Shown in pieces: positions 61,344 through 64,000 of a DNA stretch of 64,000 nucleotides; positions within the stretch are counted from its first letter, which is position 1; every line of letters begins with the position of its first letter. The DNA lies in the NCBI RefSeq assembly GCF_029853675.1, contig NZ_CP122539.1:791001-855000 (forward strand). Direction: 5' to 3'. The stretch is from Tenacibaculum tangerinum (GTDB taxonomy: Bacteria; Bacteroidota; Bacteroidia; Flavobacteriales; Flavobacteriaceae). The notes under the pieces are model-generated. The model was given only the letters and a program-made list of their open reading frames with translations, had not been told where the DNA came from and made no database searches. A program made the translations under genes and the position numbers.

Positions 61344-62999
61344 GGCACTTTCAGAAAACAGATTGTTTTCTGAGATTTAAGAAAAATCGGTATTCGAATT
61401 TTACAAATTTAATCCCGATTTTTGATTTTAGTGGCTTTTTTGAGTTTCTTCAAGGTAAAATTTTAGGAAAAAGATCCGACAAGACATACCTCTCTCATTA
61501 ACCTTATTTTTGGGCTTTAAAATTAGGCTGTTTTTTTGTCTATTTCTCTCGCTTTTCTACGACCAATTTCAAGTGCGTTCCCTGTGTGTATTCCAAAGAA
61601 AATCCAAAGAATCTCATTTTTTTTAGTTTTAGCCTTTATCTTTTTTAAATGATAATGTTCTTTATCCTTACCAAAAGACCCTTCTAATCTTGTAGCTCTT
61701 TCTTTGGAAATAATAGCTCTAAGTTTCTGTTTTTCTTTGTGGTTTTTAGATTTTTTCCCCTTAGGAATAAAGTCTGTTTGTATAGCTTTAGAACTACAGT
61801 ATTTTCTGTTTTTATTGGTGGCATAAATTTTATCTGCTCCAGCTATTTTTACTTTCTTTCGAGTTAATCCTTGCACTTTTTGAACCGTTTGTATAAAACG
61901 ATTTCCCTCGTGAAAAGCATTAAAATTGATGTGTTCTATAAAACTAATCCCGTCTATTTGAACTTTGTTCACTTTTGCTCCAAATTCAACAGGTTTTACT
62001 TCTTTTCCCCTGACAATAGGACGAATATAATCCTTATGAATACTCACAATTCTATCCTTTATTTTCTCTCCTGTATCAAAGTGATGCTTTTGTTGCTCGT
62101 AAATCTTTTGAATTGTAGTTATTCTCTTATAATATTGTGGGGTAAACTCTAGGTTAGAATGGATTTGTAGTTCTTTTTCAAAATTGATAAACTTCAATAG
62201 TAATTTTAATAATGCTCTAGTTAATGAGATTCGTTTTGATTTGGTTTTTCTTCGCATTTTACTAAACCCTTGATACCGTTTCTTCCATTTCAAATACTTA
62301 CTTCGAATCATTTTAACTCCTAACACTGAGCAGGTTTTTTGTAGTTGTTTATAAAGCCAATGCACAGACTGCCAAAGTAATTTTTGAATGCTAGGATAAG
62401 ATAGTTCACTCTCATAACAAGTTGCATCCATAACTATTTGATTGGCGCTCTCTATTTGACCTTTCCAAAAAGAAAAAAGAACTTTTTCAACTGAACTAAT
62501 CTCTAATTTCTCTGATAATTCACAACGTATTTGACTTACTATTTTATAATTGGTCAAACGTTCAAATCCTAGTTCAATATCACAAAAAAATTGATAATCA
62601 AGATTAGAATTTAATTGCTCTATTAATTTCTTATCTGAACAATTAGCGTAATGCTTCAAAAACATTAAACCAAGCCTCCCTTTAGGACTAAAAAGATAGT
62701 TTCGCCCTGTTGATTGTTCGTGGATACCAAAAGTATTTACCAAATCATCCCAAGGAATAGCAGCATGGATTTTGCCTAAATCTCCCTCTAAAAAACGTGC
62801 ATAATGAGCATCATAATTCTCGCTTAGGGGAAAAAATTGAAATACGGTGTTGCATTTCAGAAATTCTTCGTATTTTCATAATTAAGTAATGTGAAAACCC
62901 CGTTTTTTGCCTTTTTAGGTGATTTTCGGGGTTTGTTTTGAAGATAAGGTACAACAAATCCCCTGTAAAAACAAGGGATTTCTATTTTATGAAAGTGCC
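61344..62999 (-). mobile_element. Complete insertion sequence with 6-bp target duplication
   Basis: 1656 bp. Inverted ends GGCACTTTCAGAAAA (61344-61358) and TTTTATGAAAGTGCC (62985-62999) pair at 14 of 15. Direct repeats TAGATA flank both sides (61338-61343 and 63000-63005). It carries one transposase on the minus strand. Two subterminal hairpins lie upstream of the transposase (AACCCCG/CGGGGTT near 62895-62936; AAATCCC/GGGATTT near 62956-62983), which may block read-through transcription from outside. Ends and duplication are sharp, so the insertion is recent. Confidence 0.85.
61523..62879 (-). CDS. DDE transposase of the IS, with a start-proximal frame problem
   Basis: About 450 residues of an IS5/IS1182-superfamily DDE transposase with a DUF772-like N-terminal region (GRLGLMFLKHYANCSDKKLI). 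Catalytic candidates are Asp in IVMDATCYESELSYP, Asp in IAGADKIYATNKNRKYC and Glu in ATRLEGSFGKDKEHY. The natural start appears to be the ATG at 62879. One extra A in the run at 62873-62876 puts the rest (YEEFLKCNTVFQFFPLSENY) one frame out, and that frame has no ATG until far downstream (a TTG at 62743). The product may therefore be poorly made. The frame change is +1, not the usual -1 programmed type. Confidence 0.75.
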
Positions 63000-63063
63000 T
63001 AGATAACGAAGATTATTTGAAAATTCAGAAAGTAAAAAAATATGTAGATCTTAATAAGATCAG

Positions 63064-63175
63064 TGACTAACACCTTATAAAATTAATACCTAGTGCAAGC
63101 CTACCTACGAAAATCCTCACGGATTTTCTATTCGGTTTGTATTTGCTAAATTAGTTGCTGAAACACGTTAGCTAC
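63064..63175. repeat. Cassette boundary I with central hairpin
   Basis: Left GACTAACACCTTATAA, central hairpin GAAAATCC/GGATTTTC (63109-63128), then TTTGCTAAATTAGTTGCTG and GAAACACGTTAGCTAC at the right. It shares the hairpin and CTAAATTA block with boundary H. The GTTAGCT site lies about 20 bases before the next ATG. Confidence 0.65.
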
Positions 63176-63185
63176 AATTTGAGAA

Positions 63186-64000
63186 ATGACGAAATACACA
63201 CAAATTTTCATACTTTTTTTAACCCTATCTGCTTGCGGACAAAAAGCAACTAAAATGAAAACACCTGAGAATGCTAATGAGCAGTTTACGGAATTCATTG
63301 CCAAGAAAAAATTTGTTGCTCAACCTTATCCGAATTATTATCCAGGAATCTCAGATGAAAAAATGAGACCAATTTTCACAGAGAAAATTAACGAAATAGC
63401 ATCTGACTTTAAAAACGTTGTGGAATCTGAAAATCCTACTGACAAAGATTATCAAAAACAGATTGCAATAGGTCTTTCAAGATTTAAAGAAAACTATCTG
63501 GAATTAGATACCGAAGACCGAGAAATGGTTTGTGCTTATATTGAGCAATTAATGAATATAGTTGGACTAGAAAGCTCGAATGGACAATTAAATAAATTTA
63601 TATACGGTTTTGACCCAATAGAAATAGCAAAAGAATCGAAATGGACAGATGAACACGGAAATGTCTTTATTCAAAAGGGAAATGAAGTTTCCATCATTCC
63701 AGCTAAATACGAGAAAACTGAAAAAACCTATAAGGTGTTTATTTTTAATGAAACTCTAAATGAAATTCAAGTTTCAGAAAGAATTAAAATACAACCCAAC
63801 AAATTCAAAGTTTTCAATATGGTAGACACAGACACGCTTGAATTAAACAATGGTGTAAAATTTATGTTTGGAGAAACTTACGGACTTGAAATAGAAGACA
63901 AAAAATCACAAGTCAGTGGACTTGGAGGAGAATTTTTAGTAAAATACGGAGTTCCGGATGAAGCGGAATGGGCATTTGTGATTGTCCCAGAAGGCGAAGA
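63186..64000 (+). CDS. DUF4844-containing lipoprotein, cut by the window edge
   Basis: The open frame runs 271 codons to the edge with no stop. It starts MTKYTQIFILFLTLSACGQK (lipobox, Cys17). The region FTEFIAKKKFVAQPYPNYYP through DREMVCAYIEQLMNIVGLES and NGQLNKFIYGFDP matches DUF4844, a small helical domain of unknown function. A second, beta-rich part follows (LNNGVKFMFGETYGLEIEDK). Same strand and same type of upstream boundary as the other cargo genes. Confidence 0.75.
   Translation, partial: MTKYTQIFILFLTLSACGQKATKMKTPENANEQFTEFIAKKKFVAQPYPNYYPGISDEKMRPIFTEKINEIASDFKNVVESENPTDKDYQKQIAIGLSRFKENYLELDTEDREMVCAYIEQLMNIVGLESSNGQLNKFIYGFDPIEIAKESKWTDEHGNVFIQKGNEVSIIPAKYEKTEKTYKVFIFNETLNEIQVSERIKIQPNKFKVFNMVDTDTLELNNGVKFMFGETYGLEIEDKKSQVSGLGGEFLVKYGVPDEAEWAFVIVPEGE

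Larger units (their letters stand above)
61319..63070 (+). pseudogene. Gene tail interrupted by an insertion sequence
   Basis: If the IS at 61344-62999 and one copy of its 6-bp duplication are removed, 61319-61343 joins to 63006-63070 as one open frame. It reads YQICQYLDNEDYLKIQKVKK and then YVDLNKISD and stop. The 5' part was already lost where remnant 3 ends. The product is unrecognised. Confidence 0.6.

Noticed and set aside
62743..62879. Programmed -1 frameshift in the transposase
   Set aside because: The required change is +1 and no known +1 signal is present, so an indel is simpler.
51539..64000. Prophage or conjugative element
   Set aside because: No capsid, tail, terminase, relaxase, Tra or replication genes; cargo genes are separate units with palindromic borders.

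Overview
The window looks like a chromosome segment from a marine-type member of the family Flavobacteriaceae (phylum Bacteroidetes). The evidence is the AT-rich DNA, Bacteroidetes-type -7 promoter boxes of the form TAnnTTTG upstream of several genes, a FecI/FecR/TonB-receptor trio, a trifunctional MetX-aspartokinase-homoserine dehydrogenase fusion, SelO/MsrA/MsrB, and many small lipoproteins with Bacteroidetes-style lipoboxes. I cannot name the genus from sequence alone. No rRNA, tRNA or CRISPR array was seen.

Layout, left to right. 0.5-5 kb: minus-strand leucine operon leuA-leuC-leuD-leuB with a terminator. 5-11.2 kb: a helical protein of unknown function, then a two-gene unit made of a catalase-like domain fused to a LodA-type quinone-cofactor amino-acid oxidase, followed by its LodB-like flavoprotein. 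11.4-16.4 kb: RluD-type pseudouridine synthase, PASTA protein, ddl (frame-disrupted), coaD and a lipoprotein M14 peptidase. 16.4-20.3 kb: ECF sigma, FecR anti-sigma and TonB receptor. 20.5-22.7 kb: GlmU-like protein, small membrane protein and acyl-CoA thioesterase. 22.6-24.6 kb: a small accessory patch (transposase scrap, DUF2975 protein plus XRE regulator, VOC protein, unknown membrane-anchored protein). 25.3-32.6 kb: priA, TlpA-like thioredoxin, aminopeptidase P and gcvT. 32.7-39.1 kb: methionine/threonine locus metY, metX-thrA fusion and metZ, headed by a SAM-I riboswitch. 39.3-43 kb: selO-msrA-msrB, divergent from a small secreted protein plus Ric (iron-sulfur repair), with FNR-like palindromes between them. 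43-51.4 kb: DUF72, patatin, BNR-repeat lipoprotein, two amidohydrolase-family exported proteins and an SpoU-type RNA methyltransferase.

From 51.5 kb to the right edge the character changes completely. A broken IntI/Xer-like tyrosine recombinase fragment stands at the head of about ten small cargo genes, all on the + strand, mostly one gene at a time and mostly hypothetical lipoproteins or membrane proteins. They are separated by imperfect palindromes of about 60-260 bp. The left arms lie at the stop codon and carry CTACAAC or GCTAAC. The right arms lie just before the next start and carry GTTGTnn or GTTAGCn. This resembles an integron cassette array with diverged attC-like sites. Three remnants of one IS1182-like element sit in the left arms in the same orientation, and an unrelated 1.66-kb insertion sequence with a clear 6-bp target duplication interrupts an already truncated gene.

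The two most notable items are this palindrome-bounded, one-orientation gene array and the catalase/LodA fusion. The fusion would place a hydrogen-peroxide-producing and a potentially peroxide-removing domain on one chain.
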